In this document: positions 1-10,103 of the stretch, piece by piece
How the letters are laid out: every line of letters starts with the position of its first letter
How positions within the stretch are numbered: position 1 is the stretch's first letter
Assembly (NCBI RefSeq): GCF_014203645.1
Contig: NZ_JACHJL010000006.1
Location: forward strand, 248,001 to 312,000
Length of the DNA stretch: 64,000 nt
Source: Streptomyces zagrosensis
Lineage (GTDB): Bacteria; Actinomycetota; Actinomycetes; Streptomycetales; Streptomycetaceae
Direction: 5' to 3'
The notes under the pieces: model-generated
Databases searched by the model: none
What the model saw: only the letters and a program-made list of their open reading frames with translations
What the model was told of the DNA's origin: nothing
Translations under genes and position numbers: made by a program

Positions 1-963
1 GCGTTGGGCGCCCGATTTGACGATCGGGTGACGGGGCGACTGGATTCCTTCGCGCCCTTGGCGAAGGTGGTACACGCGGATATCGACCCGGCGGAGATCG
101 GGAAGAACCGCATGGCGGATGTGCCGATCGTGGGGGATGCGCGGGAGGTGATCACGGATTTGGTGACGGCGGTGCGGGCTGAGCACGCCGGAGGCCAAGT
201 GGGCGATTACGCCGCTTGGTGGGTGGATCTGAATCGGTGGCGGCAGACTTATCCGCTCGGGTACGACCTGCCGGCGGACGGGAGCTTGTCGCCGCAACAG
301 GTGATTGAGCGGATCGGTCAATTGGCGCCGCAGGGAACGGTGTATGCGGCGGGCGTGGGTCAACACCAGATGTGGGCGTCGCATTTCATTGAGTACCAAG
401 AGCCGGCCACCTGGCTGAACTCTGGTGGCGCAGGGACGATGGGGTACGCCGTTCCGGCCGCAATGGGAGCGAAGGCGGGGCGGCCGGACCGTACGGTGTG
501 GGCCATTGATGGTGATGGTTGTTTCCAGATGACCAACCAGGAACTGGCCACCTGCGCATTGAACGACATCCCGATCAAGGTCGCCATCATCAACAACGGC
601 GCCCTCGGCATGGTCCGTCAATGGCAGACCCTCTTCTACAACCAGCGCTATTCCAACACGGTGCTGCACTCCGGCCCCGGAAACCGGGCCCCCGGTGAAA
701 AGAAGCTCGCCGGAACCCGCGTTCCCGATTTCGTGAAATTGGCCGAGGCGATGGGTTGTGTCGGGCTGCGCTGCGAAGACCCGGCCCAACTCGACGCGGT
801 CATCGAGAAGGCCAACTCCATCAACGACCGCCCCGTGGTAGTGGACTTCATCGTCCACGAGGACGCCATGGTCTGGCCCATGGTCGCCGCTGGCACCTCC
901 AACGATGAGGTCATGGCCGCTCGCGGCGTCCGCCCCGACTTCGGCGACAACGAAGACGACTGA
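1..963 (+). CDS. ilvB: Acetolactate synthase large subunit, 3' part
   Basis: This is the C-terminal 320 residues of acetohydroxyacid synthase, the thiamine diphosphate enzyme that condenses pyruvate with pyruvate or 2-oxobutyrate in the first shared step of valine, leucine and isoleucine synthesis. The gene starts before the window. The fragment covers the end of the central domain ([25 protein letters not shown], shown here in part as [10 protein letters not shown]) and the whole TPP-binding domain, with the GDG...NN motif visible as [11 protein letters not shown] followed by [15 protein letters not shown]. It is followed after 41 bases by ilvN, so the two subunits are probably cotranscribed. 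Nothing is odd in the part seen. Confidence 0.97.
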   Translation, partial: ALGARFDDRVTGRLDSFAPLAKVVHADIDPAEIGKNRMADVPIVGDAREVITDLVTAVRAEHAGGQVGDYAAWWVDLNRWRQTYPLGYDLPADGSLSPQQVIERIGQLAPQGTVYAAGVGQHQMWASHFIEYQEPATWLNSGGAGTMGYAVPAAMGAKAGRPDRTVWAIDGDGCFQMTNQELATCALNDIPIKVAIINNGALGMVRQWQTLFYNQRYSNTVLHSGPGNRAPGEKKLAGTRVPDFVKLAEAMGCVGLRCEDPAQLDAVIEKANSINDRPVVVDFIVHEDAMVWPMVAAGTSNDEVMAARGVRPDFGDNEDD

Positions 964-1004
964 GCAGCCGACTGAGCGCAAGCCGAGAAGAGAGACCGAG
1001 TCCC

Positions 1005-1529
1005 ATGTCCAAGCACACGCTCTCCGTCCTGGTGGAGAACACCCCCGGTATCCTCGCCCGGATCGCCGCGCTGTTCTCGCGCCGCGGGTTCAATATCGAC
1101 TCGCTCGCCGTCGGCGTCACCGAGCACCCCGACATCTCCCGCATCACCATCGTGGTCAACGTCGAGGAACTGCCTTTGGAGCAGGTGACCAAGCAGCTCA
1201 ACAAGTTGGTCAACGTGCTGAAGATCGTTGAGCTGGAGGACGGTTCGGCCATCCAGCGTGAACTCGTATTGGTGAAGGTTCGCGCCGACAACGAGACCCG
1301 CTCCCAGGTGGTGGAGATCGTCCAGCTCTTCCGCGCCAAGACGGTGGACGTCTCACCGGAGGCCGTCACCATCGAAGCCACCGGCGGCAGCGACAAGCTA
1401 GAGGCCATGCTCAAGATGCTGGAGCCCTTCGGCATCAAGGAACTGGTGCAGTCCGGCACCATCGCCATCGGGCGCGGAGCGCGCTCCATCACCGACCGGA
1501 GCCTGCGCGCCCTCGACCGCTCCGCATAG
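1005..1529 (+). CDS. ilvN: Acetolactate synthase regulatory small subunit
   Basis: The protein has 174 residues, normal for IlvN. It carries an N-terminal ACT domain (about residues 4-75, starting HTLSVLVENTPGILARIAALF) that binds valine and mediates feedback inhibition, then the C-terminal activating domain that stimulates IlvB. The ATG is preceded by a purine-rich GAGAGACCGAG stretch. It lies directly behind ilvB and 273 bases before ilvC. The gap to ilvC contains no convincing gene. Confidence 0.97.
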   Translation: MSKHTLSVLVENTPGILARIAALFSRRGFNIDSLAVGVTEHPDISRITIVVNVEELPLEQVTKQLNKLVNVLKIVELEDGSAIQRELVLVKVRADNETRSQVVEIVQLFRAKTVDVSPEAVTIEATGGSDKLEAMLKMLEPFGIKELVQSGTIAIGRGARSITDRSLRALDRSA

Positions 1530-1790
1530 CGCGGCCTGTCGCCCACACCCCTGGGCGCGCCGTAGCGGTGCAGCGCCGTGCACACCCGTACGCCTGTACC
1601 CGCACACCCCCTGCGCACCGTGCGTATCCGCACGCGCCAGCCGGGTCAGTACGCGTCAAGTCGGCTCACACCACCGCACCCGGCTGGTTCCGACTGGCTT
1701 GTAGGGCCGGCGAGCAAGACCGGATAGCGAGACCCCGAAGCCTTCCCCCGTCCACCCGTCATACGGTGGGCCGCACAACCGAAACGCTAG

Positions 1791-2801
<1,011 letters not shown>

Positions 2802-2820
2802 ACGCGCTGTCGGCGCGGGC

Positions 2821-2864
2821 GTGGGCGCACGCCGCCGGGGTGACCTCCGGCGGCGCGCGCCCAC
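2821..2864 (+). terminator. GC-rich hairpin terminator after ilvC
   Basis: The arms GTGGGCGC-A-CGCCGCCGG (2821-2838) and CCGGCGGCG-C-GCGCCCAC (2847-2864) pair along 17 base pairs with one A/C mismatch around an 8-base loop. There is no T-tract, which is common for Streptomyces terminators. It probably ends the ilvBNC transcript and insulates serA. The rest of the 2802-3184 gap shows no gene and should hold the serA promoter. Confidence 0.7.
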
Positions 2865-3184
2865 GGCGCGTACCGGGCCGGGGAAGCGGTGGCGACAAGA
2901 TGACCGGCGGGGAGCGTCGCGGCCGGCGGATGAGCCCAAGTGCAGAGCGCTGACCAGCCCCGATACCGTAATTCCGAGCGGGCGTCGCCGAGCTTTCCCA
3001 CCGTGTTCAGCCACGGCCGAACGATGCTTGTGCAACGGCGCAAGAGTCCGGCCCGTACGCCACTACACTGCTTTCACAAGCGCGTCAGGCTCACAGCGTC
3101 GTGCGTCTTCCACGCGGCTGACCCCTTCACCGCCTTCGGCCGTCGGGACGGCCGTCCGCAGGACTAGTGAGGACTGAGGACCAC

Positions 3185-4789
3185 GTGAGCACTGCTACGT
3201 CCAGCAAACCTGTCGTACTCATCGCTGAAGAACTCTCGCCCGCCACCGTCGATGCCCTCGGCCCCGACTTCGACATCCGGCACTGCAACGGCGCGGACCG
3301 GGCCGAGCTGCTCCCCGCCATCGCCGACGTGGACGCCATCTTGGTCCGCAGCGCCACCAAGGTGGATGCCGAGGCGATTGCCGCGGCCCGCAAGCTCAAG
3401 GTCGTCGCCCGTGCGGGCGTGGGCCTGGACAACGTCGATGTCGCCGCCGCCACCAAGGCGGGCGTGATGGTCGTGAACGCGCCGACCTCCAACATCGTCA
3501 CCGCCGCCGAGTTGGCCTGCGGCCTGCTCGTCGCAACTGCCCGCAACATCCCGCAGGCCAACGCCGCGCTCAAGAACGGCGAGTGGAAGCGGAGCAAGTA
3601 CACCGGCGTCGAGCTGAGCGAGAAGACGCTGGGCGTGGTCGGCCTTGGCCGCATCGGGGTGCTGGTGGCCCAGCGGATGTCCGCGTTCGGCATGAAGATC
3701 GTTGCGTACGACCCCTACGTACAGCCTGCCCGGGCCGCGCAGATGGGCGTCAAGCTGCTGTCGCTGGACGAGCTGCTCGCCGTCGCCGACTTCATCACGG
3801 TGCACCTGCCGAAGACCCCCGAGACGCTGGGGCTCATCGGTGACGAGGCGCTGCACAAGGTCAAGCCGGAGGTGCGCATCGTCAACGCCGCCCGGGGCGG
3901 AATCGTGGACGAGGCGGCGCTGGCCTCGGCGTTGAAGGAGGGTCGGGTCGCGGGCGCTGGCCTCGACGTCTACGCCGCGGAGCCCTGCACGGACTCGCCG
4001 CTCTTCGAGTTCGACCAGGTGGTCGCGACGCCGCACCTGGGTGCTTCGACGGGGGAGGCGCAGGAGAAGGCGGGCATCGCGGTCGCCAAGTCGGTACGGC
4101 TTGCGCTCGCGGGCGAACTGGTTCCGGATGCGGTCAACGTGCAGGGCGGCGTGATCGCCGAGGACGTACGCCCCGGGCTGCCGCTGGCCGAGAAGCTGGG
4201 GCGGATTTTCACGGCACTGGCCGGGGAGGTCGCGGCCCGCCTCGATGTCGAGGTGTACGGCGAGATCACTCAGCACGATGTGAAGGTGCTTGAACTCTCC
4301 GCGCTCAAGGGCGTGTTCGAGGATGTCGTCGCCGAGACGGTCTCGTACGTGAACGCGCCGCTGTTCGCGCAGGAGCGTGGCGTCGAGGTGCGGTTGACCA
4401 CGAGCTCCGAGTCGCCCGACCATCGCAACGTGGTGACCGTGCGCGGCACGCTGTCGGACGGCCAGGAGGTGTCCATCTCCGGCACGCTGGCCGGCCCCAA
4501 GCATCAGCAGAAGATCGTCGCGGTGGGCGAGCACGATGTGGACCTGGCACTCGCCGATCACATGGCATTCCTGCGCTACGGCGACCGCCCCGGCGTCGTC
4601 GGTACCGTTGGCCGCATCCTTGGCGAGGCCGGGATCAACATCGCGGGCATGCAGGTGTCGCGGTCCGCGGTGGGTGGTGAGGCGCTGGTCGCGCTGACCG
4701 TGGACCACACGATTCCGGCGCCGGTGATGGCCGAGATCGCGGTGGAGATCGGCGCGACCTCCGCGCGCTCGGTGAACTTGACGGACTGA
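3185..4789 (+). CDS. serA: D-3-phosphoglycerate dehydrogenase
   Basis: SerA oxidises 3-phosphoglycerate to phosphohydroxypyruvate, the first step of serine synthesis. The 534-residue length fits the long actinobacterial type: substrate and nucleotide domains with the NAD motif VGLGRIGVLVAQRM, an intervening allosteric-substrate-binding domain, and a C-terminal ACT domain starting near FLRYGDRPGVVGTVGRILGEA that senses serine. The GTG at 3185 is preferred to the in-frame ATG at 3167. It gives the family-like start VSTATSSKPVVLIAEELSP, and GAGGACTGAGGA lies just upstream. A rho-independent terminator follows. Confidence 0.96.
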   Translation: MSTATSSKPVVLIAEELSPATVDALGPDFDIRHCNGADRAELLPAIADVDAILVRSATKVDAEAIAAARKLKVVARAGVGLDNVDVAAATKAGVMVVNAPTSNIVTAAELACGLLVATARNIPQANAALKNGEWKRSKYTGVELSEKTLGVVGLGRIGVLVAQRMSAFGMKIVAYDPYVQPARAAQMGVKLLSLDELLAVADFITVHLPKTPETLGLIGDEALHKVKPEVRIVNAARGGIVDEAALASALKEGRVAGAGLDVYAAEPCTDSPLFEFDQVVATPHLGASTGEAQEKAGIAVAKSVRLALAGELVPDAVNVQGGVIAEDVRPGLPLAEKLGRIFTALAGEVAARLDVEVYGEITQHDVKVLELSALKGVFEDVVAETVSYVNAPLFAQERGVEVRLTTSSESPDHRNVVTVRGTLSDGQEVSISGTLAGPKHQQKIVAVGEHDVDLALADHMAFLRYGDRPGVVGTVGRILGEAGINIAGMQVSRSAVGGEALVALTVDHTIPAPVMAEIAVEIGATSARSVNLTD

Positions 4790-4827
4790 CCCAGCCCACC
4801 GGCCACTTGGCGCTGGTGTACCGAAGG

Positions 4828-4869
4828 ACCGGGTTCGAACCGCTACGGCGGGGCGGGCCCGGTTTTTTT
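4828..4869 (+). terminator. Rho-independent terminator after serA
   Basis: The outer stem ACCGGG (4828-4833) pairs with CCCGGT (4858-4863), with a smaller CCGC/GCGG stem inside. It is followed immediately by seven T residues (4863-4869). This is one of the few classical T-tract terminators in the window. Confidence 0.8.
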
Positions 4870-4926
4870 GGCTCCATTACTCAACAGGTGATGAATTCTG
4901 TCGAAGAAGGCTCTACGCTGGTCTAA

Positions 4927-4945
4927 GTGGAGAAAAACTTTCCAC
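4927..4945. promoter_or_regulatory. Inverted repeat upstream of tetR, possible operator
   Basis: The arms GTGGA and TCCAC flank a 9-base AT-rich centre (GAAAAACTT) about 185 bases before the tetR start. An AT-rich palindrome in such GC-rich DNA is a reasonable TetR-type operator candidate. The rest of the 4870-5129 gap shows no gene. Confidence 0.35.
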
Positions 4946-5129
4946 CTACGGGATGGGTGCTGCCCGCTGCCGTGTGCGCGCGGGCCGCGGCTCCAAGACC
5001 TCCGGGTCGGGGAGCTCTCAACGTGCCGGGACGCCGCAGCTGCACAGTGCGGCAGCTGCGATCCCCGAGAGCTGCGGGCAGACCCCAAGGCCGACCGCCC
5101 CGTCGCTCAGTTCGCCGAGGAGGAGATCC

Positions 5130-5870
5130 GTGACCGCCGACAGTGACGCCACCGCCACCGCTACCGCCACCGCCACCGCAGGCGCGAAGGCGCAACCCGC
5201 GCGCATGCGCGCCGACGCCTTGCGTAATCGGGAACACATCCTGCGCGCTGCCCGGGAAATCTTCGCCGCACAGGGCCCGGACGCCCCGCTGGACGAGATC
5301 GCCAGACGCGCGGGCGTCGGGGTCGCCACCCTCTACCGGCGCTTCCCCGACCGTTCGGACTTGATCCGCGGCGTGGCCGTCGAGGTGTTCACGGCGCTGG
5401 GCGAGGCCGCGCTGGTGGCACGCGACGAGCGGGCCGAACCGTTCGAGGCGCTGCGAACCTTCATGCACGCCGCGCTTGACCTCAAGCTCGGCTCCGTCCT
5501 GCCCGCACTCATGGGGCGGGTGGCGATGGACGAGGTGCTCGACGGAGTTCGGCAGGACGCCGCCGATCCGATCCAGGAGCTGCTCACCCAGGCGCAGGCC
5601 GCGGGAACGCTGCGCCCCGACGTCCTTTTCGGCGACATCGCGCTGATGCTCATGCGCATCTCCCGGCCGCTGCCCGGCGAGCCACTCGCGGAGGACGGCG
5701 ATCTGGCCCATCGGCAGTTGGAGATCTACCTCGACGGTCTGCGCACCCCGGGCGCCACCGCGCCGCGCGCCGAACTGCCCGGCCCCGCCGTAGACATCGG
5801 CTGGTTCAAGCGGATCAGGGCCCACGTCATCGGCAAGGCCCCTGGCTCTCCGCCAGGCCCGCAGATCTGA
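5130..5870 (+). CDS. TetR-family transcriptional regulator
   Basis: The 246-residue protein has a TetR helix-turn-helix (ALRNREHILRAAREIFAAQGPDAPLDEIARRAGVGVATLYRRF, of which the recognition part is GVGVATLYRRFPDRSDLI, roughly residues 30-75), followed by a helical ligand-binding domain. The GTG start is fixed by a perfect GAGGAGGAG ribosome site a few bases upstream; the open frame extends 59 codons further back but without coding character. The N-terminus is an Ala-Thr repeat encoded by a GCCACC hexamer microsatellite. The neighbouring downstream MFS exporter is the likely target, the usual TetR/efflux pairing. The inducer is unknown. Confidence 0.9.
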   Translation: MTADSDATATATATATAGAKAQPARMRADALRNREHILRAAREIFAAQGPDAPLDEIARRAGVGVATLYRRFPDRSDLIRGVAVEVFTALGEAALVARDERAEPFEALRTFMHAALDLKLGSVLPALMGRVAMDEVLDGVRQDAADPIQELLTQAQAAGTLRPDVLFGDIALMLMRISRPLPGEPLAEDGDLAHRQLEIYLDGLRTPGATAPRAELPGPAVDIGWFKRIRAHVIGKAPGSPPGPQI

Positions 5871-5876
5871 TCGGCG

Positions 5877-5935
5877 CCACCCCACCCCACCCCACCCCAC
5901 CCCCCCCACAGCAGCACAGCACAGCACAGCACAGC
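5877..5935. repeat. CCCAC and CACAG pentamer microsatellites
   Basis: Between the tetR stop and the exporter start, a run of about five CACCC pentamers passes into about five CACAG/CAGCA pentamers and then into decayed copies up to about 5970. No gene is seen here. It separates tetR from the exporter by 120 bases of simple sequence. Confidence 0.85.
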
Positions 5936-5990
5936 TCAACTCAGCCCAGCACAACACAGCCCACAGCACGCGCACCAGAGAGGCGACACC

Positions 5991-7589
5991 ATGTCCGTCA
6001 GCGACCGCAGGCCCGGCGATGCGCCCGAGCCCAGGCCCGTACCGACGCCGATACCCGAGGCTGCGCCACCCGCGGACACGCCATCGGCCCACGCAGCGCC
6101 CGCGGACGCGCAACCGACCGATGCGCACCCCAAGCGGTGGCTGGCACTGCTCTTCATCGGCCTGGCCCAGTTGATGATCGTGCTCGACATCACGATCGTG
6201 AACATCGCACTACCCTCCGCGCAGCGTGATCTCGGGGTCTCCGACGGGGACCGGCAGTGGGTCATCACCGCGTACACACTCGCCTTCGGCAGCCTGCTGC
6301 TCTTCGGCGGGCGGATCGCCGACTACACCGGGCGCCGCCGCGCCTTCATCGTCGGCCTCGTCGGCTTCGCCGGTGCTTCCGCACTCGGCGGCGCGGCGGG
6401 CACCTTCGGGGTGCTCCTCGGCGCCCGCGCGCTCCAGGGCGTCTTCGCCGCACTGCTGGCGCCGTCCGCGCTCTCGCTGCTCGCGGTGATGTTCACGGGA
6501 GCGAAGGAACGTGCGAAGGCGTTCGGGATCTTCGGTGCCATTGCCGCGGGCGGCGGAGCGATCGGCCTCGTACTCGGCGGGCTGCTCACCGAATACCTCG
6601 ACTGGCGCTGGTGCCTGTATGTGAACGTGCCCATAGCGATCGCCGCGGTCTTCGGTTGGTACGTGCTACCCGCCGACGCCCGGACCAGCGCAGACCGAGC
6701 ACAGTTCGACATACCCGGCGTACTGCTCGCCGTCAGCGGCCTGGTGGCCGTGGTGTACGGATGCAGCGAAGCGGAGTCGGACGGCTGGGGCTCGGCCCCG
6801 GTCATCAGTCTGCTGACCGCCGGCGTACTGCTGCTTACGGCCTTCGTCCTGGTAGAGCGGCGGGTCGCCAGCCCGCTGCTGCCACTGCGGGTGGTCATGG
6901 ACCGCACCCGTGGCGGGGCCTACTTGGCGGTGGGCCTGTCGGTGGTGGGCATGTTCGCGATGTTCCTGTTCCTCACCTACTACATGCAGATCGTCAAGGG
7001 CTACTCGGCGGTCGTCACCGGAGTAGCCTTCCTGCCGCTGACGGCGGGTGTGCTGCTGGCGGCGGGCGGCATCGCGGCGCGGCTGATCCCCAAGGTCCCG
7101 CCCCGGGTGCTGATCGCGCCGGGGCTGCTGATCGCCGCGGCCGGCATTGGCTGGCTGATCCCGCTGGAGCCGAACAGTTCGTACGCGACGGGGGTGCTCC
7201 CCGCAGAGATCTTGATCGGCATGGGTATGGGCCTGGTGATGGCCCCGGCGATGAACTACGCCACGCACGGCGTACTACCCGAGGAGACCGGCATTGCCTC
7301 CGCCTCGGTCACCACGGCGCAGCAAATCGGCGGCTCGATCGGCACGGCCCTGCTCAACACGATCGCCACCAGCGCCACAGCCGACTACCTCGCCGGGCAC
7401 CGGCCACCCAACCCGGAGATCGCCAAGCGAGCGCTCACGGAGGGCTTCTCGGACGCGTTCGTCTGGGCCTCACTGATCCTCGCCGCAGCGGCCGTGCTGG
7501 TGGGCGCACTCATGAACACCCCGCGCCCGCAACGCGGCGACGCCCAAGCGACGGCGGATGCCGAGCCAACCGCGATGCACCTGGGCTAG
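5991..7589 (+). CDS. MFS drug exporter, DHA2-type (14 TM)
   Basis: The 532-residue membrane protein looks like a proton-driven multidrug or antibiotic exporter of the DHA2 class. After a Pro/Ala-rich cytoplasmic N-tail of about 45 residues come the first helix (LALLFIGLAQLMIVLDITIVNIALP) with the DHA2 signature LDxTIVNIALP, motif A as GGRIADYTGRRRAF, and the antiporter motif C as GGGAIGLVLGGLLTEYLDWRW. The hydrophobic segments are consistent with 14 helices. GAGAGGCGACACC precedes the ATG. It sits behind a TetR gene that probably controls it. The substrate cannot be told from sequence. Confidence 0.93.
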   Translation: MSVSDRRPGDAPEPRPVPTPIPEAAPPADTPSAHAAPADAQPTDAHPKRWLALLFIGLAQLMIVLDITIVNIALPSAQRDLGVSDGDRQWVITAYTLAFGSLLLFGGRIADYTGRRRAFIVGLVGFAGASALGGAAGTFGVLLGARALQGVFAALLAPSALSLLAVMFTGAKERAKAFGIFGAIAAGGGAIGLVLGGLLTEYLDWRWCLYVNVPIAIAAVFGWYVLPADARTSADRAQFDIPGVLLAVSGLVAVVYGCSEAESDGWGSAPVISLLTAGVLLLTAFVLVERRVASPLLPLRVVMDRTRGGAYLAVGLSVVGMFAMFLFLTYYMQIVKGYSAVVTGVAFLPLTAGVLLAAGGIAARLIPKVPPRVLIAPGLLIAAAGIGWLIPLEPNSSYATGVLPAEILIGMGMGLVMAPAMNYATHGVLPEETGIASASVTTAQQIGGSIGTALLNTIATSATADYLAGHRPPNPEIAKRALTEGFSDAFVWASLILAAAAVLVGALMNTPRPQRGDAQATADAEPTAMHLG

Positions 7590-7696
7590 CGGGGGAGTGG
7601 GGGCGGGGTGTCCTACGGGGCACGGGGCCATGGCGTCCGGGGCACGGGGCCGCGGGGTGCGCCACTAGCTATGGGGCGCGGAGTTGGGGCTCGTAC

Positions 7697-7730
7697 GGAG
7701 CACGGGGCACGGGGCACGGGGCACGGGGCC
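7697..7730 (+). repeat. GGRGCAC heptamer array ending at a start codon
   Basis: One GGAGCAC is followed by GGGGCAC units up to GGGGCC, ending directly at the ATG at 7731. Scattered GGGGCAC copies begin at about 7617. Four G-tetrads spaced by CAC (7704-7728) form a textbook G-quadruplex motif. It occupies the place where the ribosome site of the following gene remnant should be. Confidence 0.9.
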
Positions 7731-8152
7731 ATGACCCACTCAGAGGAACTGCCCCCACGGTTAACCGGACTTGCGGAAACCGCTTTGGGTGTCACGTTTC
7801 TGCGCGACATGGAGCACCAGCGCACGAACCGGTTGTTCGAGGACCCCTTAGCGCGGCTATTCCTCGATGCGGCCGGGGACCTGTTACGCGCCGCACGCCC
7901 CGCCGTCTCCCCGGACTTCACCGACCTCTGGTTTGGCGGCCCGAGAGCGGAGCTGGACTGGTGGTTCCATAGCCGGGCCGGGCGCCGTTGATTCGCGATA
8001 TCGGCCTGGTAGCGGTGGAGTACGGCCGCCCCACGCCCAAGGCGTTCGATCCGGAACTGGCGGGCACCGGGCGCGATTGGCTGATCTTGACGATGCGCCA
8101 GCCGCTGCCCGCAGGTGACAACCCGGAAGGGGTCGGCACCCCGCAACCCTGA
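7731..8152 (+). pseudogene. Remnant of a SAM-dependent methyltransferase
   Basis: The frame from 7731 reads THSEELPPRLTGLAETALG then VTFLRDMEHQRTNRLFEDPLARLFLDAAG, typical of the N-terminus of the leucine-carboxyl-methyltransferase-like family (TIGR00027 type). It stops at 7991. A second frame, 7988-8152, reads LIRDIGLVAVEYGRPTPKAF and ends DWLILTMRQP, which looks like the C-terminal tail of the same family. The central SAM-binding half (normally about 150 residues) is missing and the two parts are out of frame, so this is an internally deleted gene. The heptamer array at its 5' edge replaces any ribosome site. The family assignment is from memory of motifs and is moderate. Confidence 0.6.
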
Positions 8153-8316
8153 TCCGACCCCGGTTGTCACGCGTGCGCTCAACGCGAGGCCGCCGGTGCC
8201 GGGTCCTTCCGGGTAACTGGCGCGCAGCACCAGGCTGTCGCGCCGCTACGGGAGAGATCGCCAGCCATGACGCGTAGGCACACAAGCAAACACGCGCACG
8301 CGCGTGCCCGCGCGCG

Positions 8317-8652
8317 AACACAGAACTGCCGCAGTGTCGGCGCCCTGGCTCGGCCGGGGCGCTTGCGGCCGTGGCCGCGCTGCCTGCCGGCGCGGCCACC
8401 GGCTCAGACGACACGACGAGCCTGGCCGCACAGGGCAGTGAGCAGGGCGGCCCGCATCCCGGCACCGGTCGGGCCCTCGACGCCATCGTCACCGAGGGCA
8501 CCCCCGGCGTGCTGGCACGGGTCGATGATGCCGCCGGCCCGTGGCGCGGATCTGCTGGGGTGGCCGACCGGGAGATGGGGCGGCCACGGTGGGCGCAGGA
8601 CACGTCACTCATCACCAACCCGAGAAAGAGCTCCCTATGCAGCGGAAACTGA
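8317..8652 (+). pseudogene. N-terminal remnant of a serine hydrolase paralogue
   Basis: This frame encodes a signal-peptide-like stretch (GALAAVAALPAGAATG) followed by GPWRGSAGVADREMGRPRW. It aligns with GEWAGTSGVADVRTGRPVP of the intact serine hydrolase just downstream. The frame ends before the SxxK box would begin and overlaps the start of the intact gene by a few bases. It is best read as the truncated first copy of a tandem duplication. No good start codon or ribosome site remains. Confidence 0.6.
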
Positions 8653-10085
8653 CCACTGCCAGCGCTGTTCTGGCCGCCGTGTTGTTAGCCACCATGGGTA
8701 CCGCGCTCACCGCCGAGGCCTCCTCTTCCGGCCCCGCCACCCTGCCCGTGCCTGCTCCGTCGAGCTCTGTCGCTCCCGCCGGCTCCGTCGCGGCGTCTGA
8801 CGACATCGGGCCGCGGGGCTCCGTCGCTTCGCCGGTCGAGGCCCCGAGCGCCGTGCCCGCTCCGCAGATCCCAACCGCTCCTACCGGGCTCCGTGCCCCG
8901 TATCTCGACGGTGGTGGTGTGCTGCCGTCACTCGACGCCGGGGCCCTACGGGAGGCGATCAGCGGCCTCCCGAACGAAAAGGTGACCAGTGCCCTCGTGA
9001 AGGTGAGCGGTACGGAGGGCGAGTGGGCGGGCACGTCCGGCGTCGCGGATGTGCGCACAGGGCGGCCGGTGCCAGCCCACGGCGCATTCCGCATCGGAAG
9101 CGTCAGCAAGGTGTTCACCGCCGCGGTTGTGCTCCAACTCGTCGCCGAGGACAAGGTCGATCTCGGCACATCGGTCCAGCACTACTTGCCCGGCCTGTTG
9201 CCCGCCTCGTACCCCGATGTCAGCGTTCGCCAGTTGCTCAACCACACCAGCGGGCTGCCTGCGAGCGAGGAGGGGAGCGGCGACGCTGCCTGGTTCGTAC
9301 GGCACCGATTCGACCACTGGACGCCGCAGGAGGTGATCGCCTCCGCCACCAAGAAGGACATGGACTTCGCGCCCGGCAGTCAGCAGTCCTACAACGGAAC
9401 CAACTACTTCGTCGCCGGACTGCTCATCGAGAAGGCCACCCGCGAATCTTACGCACACGAGATTGATCGCCGAGTGCTGCGCCCGCTCGGCCTGCACCGC
9501 ACCTACGTACCCGACCGTCGTGACGTCCGCCTACCCGGACCGCACGCGCACGGCTATGTGCGTGTGGACGGCCGGCTGGTGGACATCACCGAACAGAGCC
9601 CCTACTCATGGGCCGAGGGCGGTCTGATCTCCACCAGCGCGGACCTCACGCGTTTCTTCACCGCGTTGTACGCGGGGAAGGTGGTGCCGCGACCGCAGCT
9701 CGCGGAGATGTTCACCGTCCCCGACGTCGCGTACAGCGGCAAGGGCAACTGCCGCGTGCCCGGCGATCCGCACGCGGGCCGCGCCTGCTTCAGCGTCGGC
9801 CTCACCCGGACCACCTGGTCGAACGGTGTTACCGCGTGGGGCAAGTCGGGCGCGGTCCCCGGCTACACCACCGCGGTATTCGCCACCCGCGACTCCCGCC
9901 GGGTGTTGGCGTACTCACTCACTGCGACGGGTAACCAGGACGGTTCGGAGCTGCCGTACATCGTGCGGCTCCTCGCCGCCACCTTCGACCCGTCACTGAC
10001 CGAAGAGGCTAGAGAAACTGGAGGGGCTGGAAGAACTGGAGGGGCTGGTGAAACCAGAGGGGCCGAAGGGGCCGGACGGTCCTGA
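8637..10085 (+). CDS. Secreted beta-lactamase-fold serine hydrolase (DD-peptidase-like)
   Basis: This is a 482-residue exported member of the beta-lactamase/class C penicillin-binding family (D-alanyl-D-alanine carboxypeptidase-like). The signal peptide MQRKLTTASAVLAAVLLATM is followed by a Ser/Ala/Pro-rich linker to about residue 100. The nucleophile motif is S155-V-S-K158 (FRIGSVSKVF). The second motif is Y252-N-G in place of the usual Y-S-N/Y-A-N, and the third is K-S-G (WGKSGAVPGYTT). The ATG at 8637 is chosen because it begins the signal peptide. The C-terminus ends in a Gly/Glu/Arg repeat tail made by an imperfect tandem DNA repeat. The substrate is unknown, with peptidoglycan peptides or esters most likely. 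Confidence 0.88.
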   Translation: MQRKLTTASAVLAAVLLATMGTALTAEASSSGPATLPVPAPSSSVAPAGSVAASDDIGPRGSVASPVEAPSAVPAPQIPTAPTGLRAPYLDGGGVLPSLDAGALREAISGLPNEKVTSALVKVSGTEGEWAGTSGVADVRTGRPVPAHGAFRIGSVSKVFTAAVVLQLVAEDKVDLGTSVQHYLPGLLPASYPDVSVRQLLNHTSGLPASEEGSGDAAWFVRHRFDHWTPQEVIASATKKDMDFAPGSQQSYNGTNYFVAGLLIEKATRESYAHEIDRRVLRPLGLHRTYVPDRRDVRLPGPHAHGYVRVDGRLVDITEQSPYSWAEGGLISTSADLTRFFTALYAGKVVPRPQLAEMFTVPDVAYSGKGNCRVPGDPHAGRACFSVGLTRTTWSNGVTAWGKSGAVPGYTTAVFATRDSRRVLAYSLTATGNQDGSELPYIVRLLAATFDPSLTEEARETGGAGRTGGAGETRGAEGAGRS

Positions 10086-10103
10086 GCTTTGCGCCGCTAG
10101 GGC

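Noticed and set aside
3167..3184. ATG at 3167 as the serA start
   Set aside because: The GTG at 3185 has the better ribosome site and the family N-terminus.
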